DNA of 64,000 nucleotides from Raphanus sativus (lineage: Eukaryota; Streptophyta; Magnoliopsida; Brassicales; Brassicaceae): NCBI RefSeq assembly GCF_000801105.2, contig NC_079518.1:22114800-22178799 (forward strand). Reading direction: 5' to 3'. Positions within the stretch are counted from its first letter, which is position 1. Every line of letters starts with the position of its first letter. The position numbers and the translations under genes were made by a program. Positions 46,069 through 59,060 of this stretch are shown here, one piece after another. Below the pieces are notes generated by a model. That model searched no databases, was not told where the DNA came from, and was given only the letters and a program-made list of their open reading frames with translations.

Positions 46069-46856
46069 TATGTCGAAGTTTATTTTGGTCAATGAAATAT
46101 ATTGATTTTTTATTTTGGTCAACAAAATGTCTTGAAGTTGTGAGTTAATATGGTTGTTGAATGGTACTTAGGCAGTTATCATATTTTCAGTCAAACTTAA
46201 AAGACTCAATTTACCAAATATACCAATAGATTAAAAGTTAATTGAAGACAGTACTTAAATTGAAGAGAAATTGCTCTTCATATACACTAAGATATTAATC
46301 ATTATTAACCAACTATCCAAAAATGATTACAAACACAGTGTTATCCGCGCTAACCAGCAGAATTTTATTTTAAATTTTTTATTTAATCAAACAATTTTAT
46401 TTTATTTTGTTTTAGCATATATTATATTTATAAGTTATAACATAATTTTCAAATTATACAGCTAACATAGTATTAGGATTTTTAGAAAATGGTTTTTTTT
46501 TATATTTCAGATAGATAATATTTTTGTATTTAAAATTGATATATAAATATATAATAATTTTTTGGTTATTTTAATAATTTTATCATCTATATTTTTAAAA
46601 AAATATTTTAATTAAACTGATATTTTAAAATAAAATAAAAAAACTAAAACGTCAATTCAATTACAGAGAAATTTTTGTTTTAGTTACACATATTCAACTT
46701 TGTCAACAAAAGTAAATCCATTAAATAGTTAATATTTTCTTGATGATTAATTAATATATTTTCCTTTGCTTTTAAAGTTTTCACTATTTATATTGTATTT
46801 TTTTGTATAAATTCTAGTTTTCTTCGGCTTCCATATTCTATTCATTTTCTTCTTAT
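46069..46856. other. AT-rich intergenic DNA
   Basis: Strongly AT-rich; nothing recognised. Confidence 0.5.
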
Positions 46857-47810
46857 TTTTTTTGACAACATATTTGGCTAAACGTCTAGGAAACCACCGG
46901 TTTAGAAAACCAAACTAAAGGTAATGAATCAACATATAACATAGCTGAAGGCAAATTTCTCGACCATGTGCAAGGTTGTACGCCAATGTATTTTATGCCT
47001 TTGGGATATGTCTGATCGTAAAATTATGGAATAAAATCTTACTGCGGTAAAATTTTTCCATGTGTGTAACAAACGCCGGCCAGTCTTCAAGAGAAGACAC
47101 CATCTTCACCAGTTAAGAATAATCCATTGCAAATACTATGTTCGAGAACTGTAGAGTCTTCATGCATTTCATAGCCCAAATCAAAGCTTCACATTCTGCA
47201 TGTAAAGGTGATAGACTTCGTCGAAGATTCATATCTCCCATCATAACATCCTTCGAATCCGTTCGTGGACAGTACCAATCCTATCCGGTGAATGTATCTT
47301 GCGCCCTCCAAACCCCGTCCAGGAAACAAATTCTGGTAGCCCCTAATGATTGCCAATTAACCATTGGCTGGAAAGGCCCATGAGTTTCATGTATCAGTAT
47401 TTGCGTCTCAGTCCAAAGTGTGCTTTCCACTTCCGCTTTACGCATAATTTTTTTAGGGTTCCCATTCTTATTTTGGAAATTTTTATCATTTATATTTTTC
47501 TATATATACCACATAATCAATGGAAATAATCTGAATCAACTTTCTTTGGCAGTTTCCAAAACAGATAGTCTAAACTAGTGAAAACCGATGTTGTAGGAAA
47601 AACTTCTGAAAAGGAAGGAATTCTGGATAAGGCTCAACTTTGTAATGCCGGTGGATATTCAAAAAAAAACATGATTAATAGTTTCTTCCTCACCACCAAA
47701 AATACTACACCAGAGGTCACCATGTATGCCACGTGCCCTAAGATTCTTAGCTACTGGTAGAGCTCGAGACAATACTTGCCAAACGAAATAACGTAATTTT
47801 AGAGAACAAT
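46857..47810 (-). pseudogene. LINE 3' part (zf-RVT and RNase H), decayed
   Basis: Minus-strand translation from about 47805 gives RYFVWQVLSRALPVAKNLRA, RGIHGDLWCSIFGGEEETIN and HVFFEYPPALQ (zf-RVT domain with some lost Cys). Further on it gives LRRSLSPLHAECEALIWAMK and FTIRHIPKA (RNase H-like domain). Several stops and frame changes are present, and the middle (about 47420-47560) is poorly preserved. The 3' end shows GTTGTC followed by an A-run (46857-46870 on the minus strand). This is a different, older LINE copy than the one at the left edge. Confidence 0.78.
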
Positions 47811-48150
47811 TAAGTTTCTCAATTTTCTACAATAATTATTTGATTCTCATTTGATATATTTTTTAAAACTAATTGATGTTTCAATTTTAGTCTTTTATTA
47901 GTTTGTAAGTTTTCTTGTGTACCTATAATTTTTGTTAAAATATTATTTTTATAAAAACTTAAAATACTAATATTAAGCTATAGAAAATTTTCAAAATCAA
48001 TATATTCATTTCTTTAGAAAATATCTTTAAATCTATTTAAAATATATTATAATAATTTTCAACAACGATATAAATAATAATTGAATTATAATAAATTTGG
48101 AGAAAGAAAAATTATTTGCCACAGTACTACCTATAAAATATCAACCAACA
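47811..48150. other. AT-rich intergenic DNA
   Basis: Nothing recognised. Confidence 0.4.
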
Positions 48151-48260
48151 TCTATTTATATTATTAAAATAGAAGTATCAATTAAATTTCACCCTTAAAC
48201 TTGCAAAATATTTACAATTCAATACCACTGAAAAATTAAATAAACATACCTATGATTAAC
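48151..48260 (+). mobile_element. Helitron-like 5' terminus (orphan)
   Basis: A^TCTATTTATATTATTAAAA then TAGAAGTATC at 48150/48151 fits the Brassicaceae Helitron 5' end. The following CACCCTTAAACTTGC is also typical. A partner 3' end with hairpin and CTAG^T was not found downstream. Confidence 0.5.
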
Positions 48261-49330
48261 TTTACCATGTATTAATTTCCTAAAATAATTTGAGCATTAA
48301 TATAAAACAACTCATGCAGATACTTTGCATATAACTAATGATTGTTAGTGAGATATGAATTTGTAATGATTGTTAAAATTCTCACATTCTATTGTTATGC
48401 GTTGGTGGATTCCAAGAATCTTAATAAAATCTAGTATTATTGGTTTGATGATTGTTTAATGACTTACAAAATCTCTTACTATTCATAAAGTTTGGCGTTT
48501 AATGATTCTAAGTTTCTATCAAATCTAGTGTTATTAAGAATTGAATTCTACACAATTTTACTTATAAAACAAAACTTCAAGAATCTTGTATATTTCCTTT
48601 AGATTCTTAAAATCCTTAAACTAGGTTATTTTCATAAACTTTTAAAATAGGAAAAACTCTTTAGAAGTATTTACAAATTTAACAAATCTCTTGATTTTTA
48701 GAATCAGCCAACTCTATAAAAATACTACTCCCACTAACCCCCCACCCCTAAGATTGTTCATTGCGGTATTAATAACTTTGCAGCCGTAACAATCATATTT
48801 TGATTACCAAAAAAAAAACAATCGTATTTTCTGTTTGGTGGAAACATTCATTGTGGTACATAATAAAATTTAAAGCAATAATTCTCCAAAATTGCTCCTA
48901 ATATTAAATACTACACATATCTTAATTTTTATTATTTGTTACTCTCTAAAAATTTTCGTTGTAATCAACTAATATAAGAATTAGTTCAGAGATCGATTCA
49001 TATGAGATTTATCCTCCTATATAAGCGGCCAATAAATCTGTATCATTCATATTTCAAAAAATTAACACAAATATTTTTAATCACAATTTTTTTGCAATTG
49101 ATCTCAACTATAATTCATATATTGGCACTAACCAATAAATTTATTATATATCCTAAATCGCCAACTATTTTGTTATAATTCACATATATTTCAGACTCAT
49201 ATGACCACAAATCTAAGCCTTCCCTATTTCAAAAATATGACCACAAAGAACTATAAAATGAAATTTAGTTTGAATTAAATACATAATATTCTTTGTAACT
49301 ATAAAGTGTGATTTAGACAACACTTTCTAC
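48261..49330. other. AT-rich DNA, nothing recognised
   Basis: No coding frame or bounded repeat. It may include a truncated Helitron body. Confidence 0.4.
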
Positions 49331-49846
49331 TAGTGGTGGGCATTCAGATCCAATCATGTTCGGTTCGGATCTATTATAATTTTGGAATTAAAAATCTCAG
49401 TCATATTTGGATATTTATAAATTTTTTATTAGATTTCGGTTCTGGTTCAGATAACTCTTTTAAGTTATTTAAAAAAGAAAATAAATTTATTATATACTTT
49501 AACTTTATTACAATATATAAAATAATATATTTATATAGCTATTTTAGACATTTACTTTTGACTATTTTTATATAATTTTAAATATTTTGGACAACTTCTA
49601 ATATATTATATATTTTTGATATTTATATATTAGATCTAAAATTTATTAATATATTTAGGTATATAAATCTATAACTATGATACATTTGGATACCCAAAGT
49701 ATTTCAGAGTTAGGTTCGGTTTCGGTTCCTTAAATACCATAATTTTAATTCTATTCGGATACTTAACCTATTCTGAGAATGATTTTGTACTATTTTTTGG
49801 ATCGGATTCGTTCGTTTTTTGGATTCAGGTTTTTTATCCAATTTTA
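49331..49846. mobile_element. Non-autonomous hAT-like element, 516 bp
   Basis: It begins TAGTGGTGGGCATTCAGATC. The right end carries an eroded inverted version (GGTTTTTTATCCAATTTTA). It is flanked by CTTTCTAC (49323-49330) and CTTTCTAT (49847-49854), an 8-bp target duplication with one change. GTTCGGTTCGGATC and GGATCGGATTCG words lie subterminally. No coding sequence. Confidence 0.7.
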
Positions 49847-49854
49847 CTTTCTAT

Positions 49855-51253
49855 GATATAGCTTAGAAATAAACAATTTTCATAACCATAAAACTGAAAC
49901 TATTATATAAAATTACTACTTATAATTTTCAAATGATATTTAAATAATATATGAGTTAAATAGAAAATAACTCAAATGAATTAGTTAATCTTTCAATATA
50001 TGAAGTCGTCTAATATTCAAGCGCATATCCAATAAAATAAATTTATAATAGTATGCTATAAATACATGTGACTATTTGAAACAAATACTTAGATGACAAA
50101 CATGTTGATTATGATATTATTTTGTTCAAACAAAACTATTAACGTTTGAAAATAAGGTTTTTTTCAAATATGACCTAAAATTTCAATTCGAACACAAAAA
50201 TAATTCATGCTTTTTTATAACTTATTTTTCACTATTCACCCTAGAAGTTCGAATTATTCACCAAAATGTCATTTTAATCTTTTATCTTATCATCTTCATT
50301 TTCACCAGATATTTATAATATTGTTATTTCCATCAGTACAATCAACACTGTTTGCTTGCAGTATGAAAAACAGAGTTTTAATGTATCATGTATGCACTAT
50401 TTGATGATGAGTTATTTAAAAGACGTTTAATAAGTGAAAAGATTATCAACTCGACAAAACAAGGTAGATATATGAAAAGTATAACTCTTGTACCGAGAAG
50501 TACTTTATTATGAATATCTTTTCTTATCTAAAAAATCGTAGACCATTCTCTAGAGAGAAAATATGAAAGTTACGTGGAATTTGGTATAATGCAATTTCGA
50601 ACTCGAATTTCTTAGAGATCCACAAAATGCCTTGACCACCCGACCAGAGACACGCGGTGATCTTTCCTTATCTATGTCTTCTTCTTTTATAGTTGATTAT
50701 TTTCCTTTATTCTTCTCAAGTCGAAGTAACATTTGACCTGGTGAACTGAGTTCAATTTATTAGATCTTGTTTGAGAGATGTAATTTTCTGTAACGGTTTT
50801 AGATTAATATATTGTGTTTCTGCCTTATTAATCAATAAAACATAGTTTTTATTTTTTTTTATTGCACTACTTATTTCTTTAGAATCACGAAGAACCTATT
50901 TTATTTTAATGTAACACTAACAATAATATGAAAGTTTTTTTCCTGTAGCTGTAATTGTAAAGAACATTTTAAGCTACAAAATGTAATTTGTATTTTATTT
51001 ATTAATAACTAATATATTATGTACTATTTAGAGTTTTTTTATATCGAATCTTAAACATCTCAAAGCCGCCATTGAATATTTTTGTGAGTTAATGGTATGG
51101 CTTATTAATTTTTTATCTAAATTAAATTATTGAATTTTGCATAATGCATGATGAAACATGACACACTGAAAAAGAGAAAAGAAAAAGGGGAAAGACAAAA
51201 ATGAAGGGGTGGACCGCCAACTGGAGCATGTCTGTATTCTACCTTCTACTGTC
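49855..51253. other. AT-rich intergenic DNA
   Basis: No gene or bounded repeat recognised. Confidence 0.45.
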
Positions 51254-51262
51254 ATAAAATAA

Positions 51263-52540
51263 GGGAAAATTCCTTAAAAATACACGGACTGAATTTTATT
51301 TGCTGAAAAAAATACACGAATTTTTTAGACTTTCTAAAAAATACACAGATTAATTTTAGTTGTCCATAAAATACATGAACTTTTGAATTTTGGAGGTTTC
51401 ACACCTCGATTTTAACGACATTAACTCTAATTAACGAAACGTTAAGACGCTGTTAGAAGACGTTAACTCTAATTCAAAAGTTTATGTATTTTATGGACAA
51501 CCAAAATTAGTCTGTGTATTTTTTGAAAAGTCTAAAAAGTTAGTGTATTTTTTCATCAAATAAAATTTAGTCTGTGTATTTTTAAGGATTTTCCCTATTT
51601 TTTGGTGCAATATCATATTTCTTTTATTCAAGATTTATTATAATCATATTTAGCATTTTAGGTCTAGACATTTTAGCCGGATTCAAAAACTTGAACTAGA
51701 ACTGACCCAAAAATATGCGGTCCAAAACCAAACCGAAAGTGTGTACAAGTATTTGTAGGGTCAAAAATTCTTCTACTCGAAAGAATTGAAACCGAAAAAA
51801 CTGATCTGAATAGATCCGGATCCAATAAAATTAACCCGGATCCAATAAAATTGACCTGAATCCAATAAAATCGACTCGGATCCAATATAAACTATCTGTA
51901 AAATCTTATTGGATTCGGGTCAATTTTATTGAATTCGGGTCGATTTTATTGGATCTGGATCTATTCGGATCAATTCTTTTTAGTTTCAATTCTTTCGAGT
52001 AGAAGAATTTTTGACCCAACAGATACTTGTACACTTTCGGTTTGGTTTTGGACCGAATATTTTCGGATCAGGGAACCACTACTCAGTGGAGAGTAACAAG
52101 GACCGGTTCAAGTTTTTGAATCCGGCTAAAATGCATAGACCTAAACTGCTAAACGTGATTATAATAAATCTTGAATAAAAGAAATATGATGTTGCACAAA
52201 AAAATAGTGAAAATTCCTTAAAAATACACAGACTAAATTTTCTTTGCTGAAAAAATACACGAACTTTTTAGGCTTTCCAAAAAATACACAGACTAATTTC
52301 GGTTATCCATAAAATACATAAACTTTTGAATCAGAGTTAACGTTTTTAACGGCGTCTTAATGTTCTGTTAATCAGAGTTAACGTCTTTAAAATCGAGGTG
52401 TGAAACCTCCAAAAATTCAAAAGTTTATGTATTTTATGGACAACCAAAATTAATCTGTGTATTTTTTGGGAAGCCTAAAAAGTTCATGTATTTTTTCAGC
52501 AAATAAAATTCAGTCCGTGTATTTTTAAGGAATTTTTCCC
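51263..52540. mobile_element. Foldback (MULE-like) element, 1,278 bp, nearly complete palindrome
   Basis: The ends are GGGAAAATTCCTTAAAAATA and, inverted, GGGAAAAATTCCTTAAAAAT. It is flanked by a perfect 9-bp duplication ATAAAATAA (51254-51262 and 52541-52549), as for Mutator-like elements. The two arms (about 640 bp each) match along their length. They include the inner landmarks TTTAGCCGGATTCAAAAACT, CAAAACCAAACCGAAAGTGT and AATTCTTCTACTCGAAAGAA in mirrored order about the centre near 51900. Each outer half-arm (about 334 bp) is itself an inverted repeat. The right arm has about 30 extra bases near 52080. No transposase. Confidence 0.9.
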
Positions 52541-52549
52541 ATAAAATAA

Positions 52550-53146
52550 CTATATTATTTGTTCCTTTGCTTCTTCCATGAAACTCACTTCTTTTTGTTA
52601 ATAACTTAGCCCAGAACAAATATTAACTATATCCAACTTTAATGCGATCATGATTTGTTTGATAGGACGATGGTGAAACTACAACAGCTGATCATGTTTT
52701 CTACAATAATTTGATAGGATGATGGTGAAACTAACCAACTTTTTTTTTAACTAACCAACTTTTTAGGTCTATACATCATTATTCAGGCAAATAGATAATT
52801 AATCTATGATATTTTTTTTCCGTTGAACAGTTTGTAAACTTAGAACAATATAAAATTATTGTTTTGATTGTCGGTGTTCAGTATCTTTTTTCTTTCACAA
52901 ACTAATAGTTAGTGACCTTTTGTTTGTCGGTAGAACAACAAAAATGGGATGATTAAACTATAATCAATCATTATAACCTCTTAAGTCATATATGCAATGT
53001 GATTCGTTTGATCAACAGTTGCCAATACTTGCATCACAACCTCGCAATGCTTCCATCAGGATAATCATCCATCTCAATTTGGAATTGATACATTCATTCA
53101 GATGAGATAACACTATCCAGTTATTTAATATACGGACCCGGACTCC
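52550..53146. other. Intergenic, nothing recognised
   Basis: A short direct repeat TTTGATAGGA(C/T)GATGGTGAAACTA occurs at about 52658 and 52711. Nothing else was seen. Confidence 0.4.
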
Positions 53147-53154
53147 ATTTGTAG

Positions 53155-53817
53155 TAGGCTTTGACACGGATCAGATATCCGGGTTTTTGAAAGTATTTGT
53201 GATTCGCTTCGAATGTTACGGATATCTAATTTTCCGATTTACTTTGCTTCGAAAAAATACGGATATTCGGAAAAACGGATATCCAGAAAATAAATAGATA
53301 TTTACGGATATCTCATTTGTTTTGATTAATACAAATAATTTTAAAAGTTTGATACATATTTGTTTTGTAAAATATTTTTTTGCATAATATAAAAAATAAA
53401 AAAAAATAGTGAATCTACATATTTTGTAAATTTTTATATAGTTAACAATTATAATAACACAAAACTTAAAAAAAAGATTATAATTGTCTTAAATATTTTC
53501 TTTTCCTTTTATGTAATACTTTTTTATAAGTAATATGTGAATAGAATCTGTCATATCATATGTTACAATAATAATTATATAATTTTATACATTTAAAACT
53601 ATAAATATAATCAAATATACATGTATTTATATATTGACGGATCTGATCGGATATTTGCTTTTCAAAATTTTAATATTTTGATTTTCTTTGACTTTAACGG
53701 ATATTAAATTTTAGTATTTGATTTGCTTCGAAAGCTTACGGATATCCAAAATTTTCTGATCAAATAGTAATGGATAACGAATCGAATCAAATTTAACGGA
53801 TAAAATGTCCGGCCCTA
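53155..53817. mobile_element. Non-autonomous hAT-like element, 663 bp
   Basis: The left end is TAGGCTTTGACACGGATCAG; the inverted right end is TAGGGCCGGACATTTTATCC. The flanks ATTTGTAG (53147-53154) and ATTTGCAG (53818-53825) form an 8-bp duplication with one change. Both sides carry repeated ACGGATATCC-type words. The interior is AT-rich with no coding sequence. Confidence 0.78.
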
Positions 53818-54006
53818 ATTTGCAGTATTTTACTTATATATTATTTGTGATTTGCCATCTCAACAATGACCGACAGCTTATATCATTTTTATCAATGGGT
53901 TTTCACCAAAACAAAATATATAATTCTACTTTTTGAGCAGTTTAAATTTTTTAAGTGGCCCATTAAATATAATATATTTTTAATTATACGAATTATTTAA
54001 GTATAA

Positions 54007-54277
54007 GAGCATGTTTATAAGCAGATACTTTAATTGTAACTTAAGTGAATTTTAATGATTTTTTAATAATTATCATTATGAGAGAAAGAGAAACCAGAGA
54101 AAGAGAATGAGATAATCATCATCTCTCTGCCTCTCTTCTAGCCAATGCTTCTATGACACCTAACAATAAGATAAATGATTTTCTCATCTTAAATAAGAGA
54201 CATATTATATGATTTCTTCCTTTCTTTTAATTTTTTAATGTTAAGATATGGATTAAGATATGCCTATAAACATGCTC
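54007..54277. mobile_element. Tourist-like (PIF/Harbinger) MITE, 271 bp
   Basis: The ends GAGCATGTTTATAAGCAGAT and, inverted, GAGCATGTTTATAGGCATAT share a 13-bp exact start. TAA flanks both sides (54004-54006 and 54278-54280). Confidence 0.9.
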
Positions 54278-54280
54278 TAA

Positions 54281-55173
54281 TGTCATGTATTAACCAACAC
54301 GTATCTTATAATTAAATCCATCATATTTTAGTGCCAGGATAGTGGACGCAATGTCAAACTCAGTAATCTAGTGTTAATAGTTGATCTATTCTAAAAAAAA
54401 AAAACAAAATCGCCATGATCCAATTCAACTAGTAGATTTTAATTGGTTTTTTTTTGTCGGCAGATTTTAGTTGGTTTAGATTTGTTAAATTTCACCTCGA
54501 TGCACAATTGCTATTAGACATATGATCAATTTTTACTTGGCTTGTATCGGTGTTTCAATATTGAATTGTCGGGTTTTGACATTTTTGATCAACAGTTTCA
54601 ATAAATATATAATTTGATTTATGTCATTATGTTAACCATATATTTTATGTTTTACCACATTGGAACTTTCTAAATATGTTTTTTTTTTCTAAATATGTTA
54701 TGCATGTGATGGTCAATAATTATTGTAACTAGTAATCATTTTTAGAAACATTATTGTTAATAGTAACAAAGTAGATTAAACTTCTTTTACACTAAAGTTC
54801 CATATATCTTTTCTCTGATCAGTTTTCTTAACCACATTAAATAAATAGAGAACCTAATAGCGCAAAAAATAAAATAAATGAAAAAAACAACTTGTTTCAG
54901 CCAAAAAGAAATTGACTCTCTCCGAAAATGATTTTAAATTAAAATAATGTTTCTCTTGCTAATTAATCTAGTTTTAAGACTAATAATATAAAGAGTCATC
55001 GACAACTGTATAATTGTGAACGCGTTTGGGCAATATTACAAAACATAGCCTTAAGCTCCACACATTGAGTCATAACCATTAACAAGCTTCACTTTCCTCT
55101 CTTTTTTTTCCCTTCTCCCTCCGTTTCAGTTCCAGAGGAAAGCTTGTTGCTTTTTCCAGCTTCCAAACCGGAG
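54281..55173. other. Upstream region of the LEA_2 membrane protein gene
   Basis: AT-rich to about 55.0 kb, then CT-rich leader sequence (CTTTCCTCTC..CCCTTCTCCCTCCG, 55091-55123) just before the start. No other gene. Confidence 0.5.
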
Positions 55174-56778
55174 ATGCACGCCAAAACCGACTCCGAGGTG
55201 ACGAGCCTCGCGGCGTCGTCACCAGCCAGATCTCCTCGTCGACCAGTCTACTACGTCCAGTCACCTTCCCGTGACTCCCACGACGGAGAGAAAACAGCGA
55301 CATCGTTTCACTCAACTCCGGTGCTTAGCCCGATGGGATCTCCGCCGCATTCTCAATCCTCCATGGGTCGCCACTCACGAGAATCCTCCTCGACACGATT
55401 CTCCGGGTCCTTGAAACCCGGGTCTCGGAAAGTCAACGACGGCTCGAAGCGGAAAGGACACGGCGGAGAGAAGCAGTGGAAAGAGTGTGCGATGATTGAA
55501 GAGGAAGGGCTGTTAGATGACGGCGAGAGAGACCGTGGTCTGCCTCGTCGATGCTATGTCTTGTTCTTCATCGTTGGGTTCTTTATACTTCTTGGTCTCT
55601 TCTCTTTGATTCTATATGGAGCTGCTAAACCTCAGAAACCGAAGATCACTGTTAAGGTTTGTTTTCAACTTATTCAGATCTGATCCAAAGTGTCAAGTCA
55701 GATCTGAAAATGTTTGGTCAAAATTTTGCAGAGTATAACATTCGAGATGCTTAAGGTACAAGCTGGTCAAGATGCTGGTGGTGTAGGAACGGATATGATC
55801 ACGATGAACGCTACTCTGAGAATGTTGTATCGGAACACGGGAACTTTCTTCGGTGTCCATGTTACTTCAACTCCAATCGATCTCAGTTTCTCTCAGATGA
55901 AAATCGGCTCTGGATCCGTAAGTCCCTAATCGAACTTGTTTATGTTGAACTTAGCATTACCTCTAACACACAATTAGTCCTTCAAATATCAACCGGACCA
56001 AACCGAACTTGAATTTTTGATTGAGTTCTGAACTGATTGGTAGGTTTACTCGGTTATCGGTTTGGTAGTCAATTTTACAATAAAAATTTAACTAAATCAT
56101 ACCAATTTATACTAAATTTAAACCAAAATCATATTCAAAATTCAAAACAACACTAATCGAACTAACTGAATTTGAGCCGAATTTTATCAAATCTACTTGA
56201 ATTTTAACCAATTAAACTAGAATCTAATCGAAAGTAAAGTTCAATTCGGCATAATTTTTGAAAATCAAATCAAAATTTGTTTGGTTCAGTTTGACAGAAT
56301 TTTTGCAAACCAAACTAACCAATTAACTGTTCTAAACGAAGTCGTAGTAGCCCTACACAATGGTCTGAGCGTTGATACTGATTCTCTTTACTTTGGTGGG
56401 TTTGATTTATGTTACTTGCAGATTAAGAAGTTTTATCAGTCAAGGAAGAGCCAGAGAACGGTACTGGTACATATAACCGGAGAGAAGATTCCTTTATATG
56501 GAAGTGGCGCGACCTTGATACCGCCAGCGCCTCCAGCTCCACTTCCCAAACCTAAAAAGAAGAAGAAAGGAGCTCCTGTCGTTATTCCTGACCCGCCCGC
56601 GCCTCCTGCACCAGTGCCAATGAAGCTCAGCTTTGTGGTTCGGTCACGAGCTTACGTGTTGGGGAAGCTAGTGAAGCCCAAGTTCCTCAAGAAAATCGAA
56701 TGTGACATCAACTTCGAACACAAACTTCTCAATAAGCATATAGCCATCTCCAATAATTGCACCGTCACTACTGTTTGA
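55174..56778 (+). CDS. Membrane-anchored LEA_2-type protein, three exons
   Basis: Exons 55174-55656, 55732-55917 and 56422-56778 join in phase to 341 residues. Residues 1-125 are disordered, basic and Ser/Pro-rich with RRPVYYVQSPSRDSHDG, a motif of this plant family. One membrane helix (CYVLFFIVGFFILLGLFSLI, about 127-150) follows, then KPKITVK and the LEA_2 domain to the C-terminus. This fits a type II membrane protein with the LEA_2 domain outside the cytosol. An insert rich in Pro, Ala and Lys (about 257-289) interrupts the domain in exon 3. The start at 55174 (MHAKTDSEVTSLA) was preferred to an in-frame ATG at 55144 by family knowledge. Function is unknown; relatives are called late embryogenesis abundant hydroxyproline-rich glycoproteins. 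Position fits At1g45688 (from memory). Confidence 0.92.
55960..56300. repeat. Repeat-like insertion in intron 2 of the LEA_2 gene
   Basis: The intron is 504 bp. Most of it is AACCGGACCAAACCGAAC / GTTCAATTCGGC-type sequence, of the same flavour as the hAT-like elements at 49.3 and 53.2 kb. Ends and duplications were not found. Confidence 0.45.
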
Positions 56779-58020
56779 AGAAGGAAATAAACCTGTTTAG
56801 CGAGGAAAATTGAGCATATAGGGTAACGTGATTTACAGCTCAACGGGCAAGCTTTTTTGGTTGTTGGGGGCAGCGCGTGGAGGGTGCCCGAAGGAAAGAA
56901 CCATCGTCGGTGGCTTTAATTTACTTGAGTGGTTGGTTATTTGTATGAGGAGAATATATAACTTTATCACGTTTTAATTTATTTGTTTCTCTTCCTTTTT
57001 GAATATGTTAATTTATTTGTTTAAAGTAAAGAGTATATATTACACTTCATGTCACATTTTGTCTTTATATTTGCTCTTGGAGCATTTTTGTACAAGGAAG
57101 AACACATATACCCATTACCCATATAGATCATACAAAAATCCTAAATTATCTTTGTTCCCTTTTTAATTAATTAAACCTGGTTTAGAATAACTAACCACAA
57201 AATTTAAAATTATTGTTGCCTTAACATAGTATTTTCGTAGGGAAGGTTATATTTTTTTTTTTTGTCGTATAAAAATTTAGATCGAAAATTGATTTCTTAG
57301 TTTCGCTTAGTCAGTTTATCATCTTTGCTAGCCGATTTTTGTAGTGTTTTCAAATTAAATCATAGCTGTTCTTCAAGTTATTGTTATTCTCCGATTTAGT
57401 TTGATTAATAAGCTTCTGATCTTAGATGATCGAACTATCAAAACTGCTTCTCTTGATCTGTTCATATTCTTCATCTTTTTCTTCTATAGGAATAGACCGT
57501 TTTGGTGAATGTAACTTCGCGCCTCTTCAGTCGAAGAGCCCTTAGTGCTGTGGCAAAAAGGATATGTAGTCTGAGTTTATCAGAGATGGGGGTGTGGTCC
57601 TCCTCTTAGTCGCCGATGGAGACTGAAGGGAAAGATGATGGCAAAATCAGCGAAGCAGTTAAAGAGTTGTGTCAGTGAATAAAGCGTCGAAGAAATTCAA
57701 ACTCTCCATTGTGAAGCAATCTCTATCAATGTGGAAGAAGCTTGCAAAGGAAGAGTGGTGAAGCCAACACTCAATTCTCGGTGATCTGAGAAGAAGCTCC
57801 AATACGGCAGAGGATAGGTATAACGCATGAAGAACACTTGTCAAAGTGATGCGCCCAAGACATCTTCAAAGCATTACACATGACGAATCAAATTGACTGA
57901 GCAAACAAATTTCTTAATTTTTTTTTGTAAATTTTGATGCGCTTTGAGCTTAAAATATAACTGAAACTCTTATAATTTGGTCTATTGGACCTTAATCAAT
58001 ATAAAGTTGGAAAAATAACG
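56779..58020. other. 3' flank of the LEA_2 gene and unassigned DNA
   Basis: The 3' UTR probably reaches to about 57.0 kb. 57.48-57.90 kb has a more balanced base composition (GTGTGGTCCTCCTCTTAGTC and onward) but no frame I can assign, so it may be a gene relic. Confidence 0.4.
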
Positions 58021-59060
58021 GGAAATTCTCTTAAATAATCATTTAATTTTTTTATCACCAAAATAACTTTCAAAAAAATAAAATGAACAAAGTAGCCCAT
58101 TTTAGTTTTGAAATTTTTGATATTTTTTTTTTTAATTTTGAAATCTCCTTTAACTCTAAGTTTAAGTCTAGATTGGTTAACGCTAAGAGTATAAGTATAT
58201 ATTTAGTCTTTAATGAAATCTATTTTGATCATTTTTACTTATTGAAGACTATTTTTATGAAAATAAACTAAAAATAGATATCCTAAGGTATTTCTTAAAA
58301 ATAATTGTTCCCTTACAAAAATAAAAAACAGTAGGCTATTTTCGTTCTTCCACCAAAGATTTCCCAGGTGTCTAATTTGTTTTCTCAATTATTGCTTTGT
58401 AATAAGTGTCTAATTTGTTTTCTCAATTATTGCTTTATTATTACAAGGGAAAATTGTCAATAGAGAACAAAAAATAAGGGTGTTGTCTTTTTGGTATAAA
58501 TTTTTTTTTGTCTAACTTTTCTCTTTTTTACCTTTTGTATTTCTGAAAACTAATGAAATAAATATTTTTGTGAATAAAAAAAAATATTAAAAATATAAAC
58601 AATTAATAAAACACCCATATACACAAGCTGATATTTTTTTTCTTTCAAAAAGTTGATAAATAAAAAATTTGAAAATACGTTCTACTAAGGTAGAATGTGT
58701 CTTCTACGGAAAATGGTATAGTAGACAACGATTTATAAAATAAATATGTTCATCTACTTCTTTTAGAACGCACATTCTACTATTTACTAAATTTCTAAAT
58801 AAGTGGAATGTGCATTCTACTAATCGCAAAGCTATCTACTTTTCGTCCGAATGCATCTTCTACTTTTATTAAGTATTCTAAATTTCTGGGAATGTGTTTT
58901 TTATAATGTATTCATACGTCTATTAAAAGTATAAAGCGTGTTCAAAATTATTGTCAATCTTCTAAACTTTTAGAAGGCGCCTTCTACGGATAAAAAACCT
59001 GATTTTTGTGAAAATTAATGAAAGTTTCAGTTAAAGAAATATTCTAAAAATCTCATAAAA
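58021..59060. repeat. Repeat with GTAGAATGTGCATTCTAC-type palindromes
   Basis: 58.68-59.0 kb holds several variants of GTAGAATGTG / GCATTCTAC / CTTCTACGG words in both orientations (58690, 58708, 58771, 58802, 58850, 58975). The left edge GGGAAATTCTCTTAAATAAT (58020) resembles the end of the foldback element at 51.26 kb. No right end was found. Possibly a decayed MULE-like element. Confidence 0.45.
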
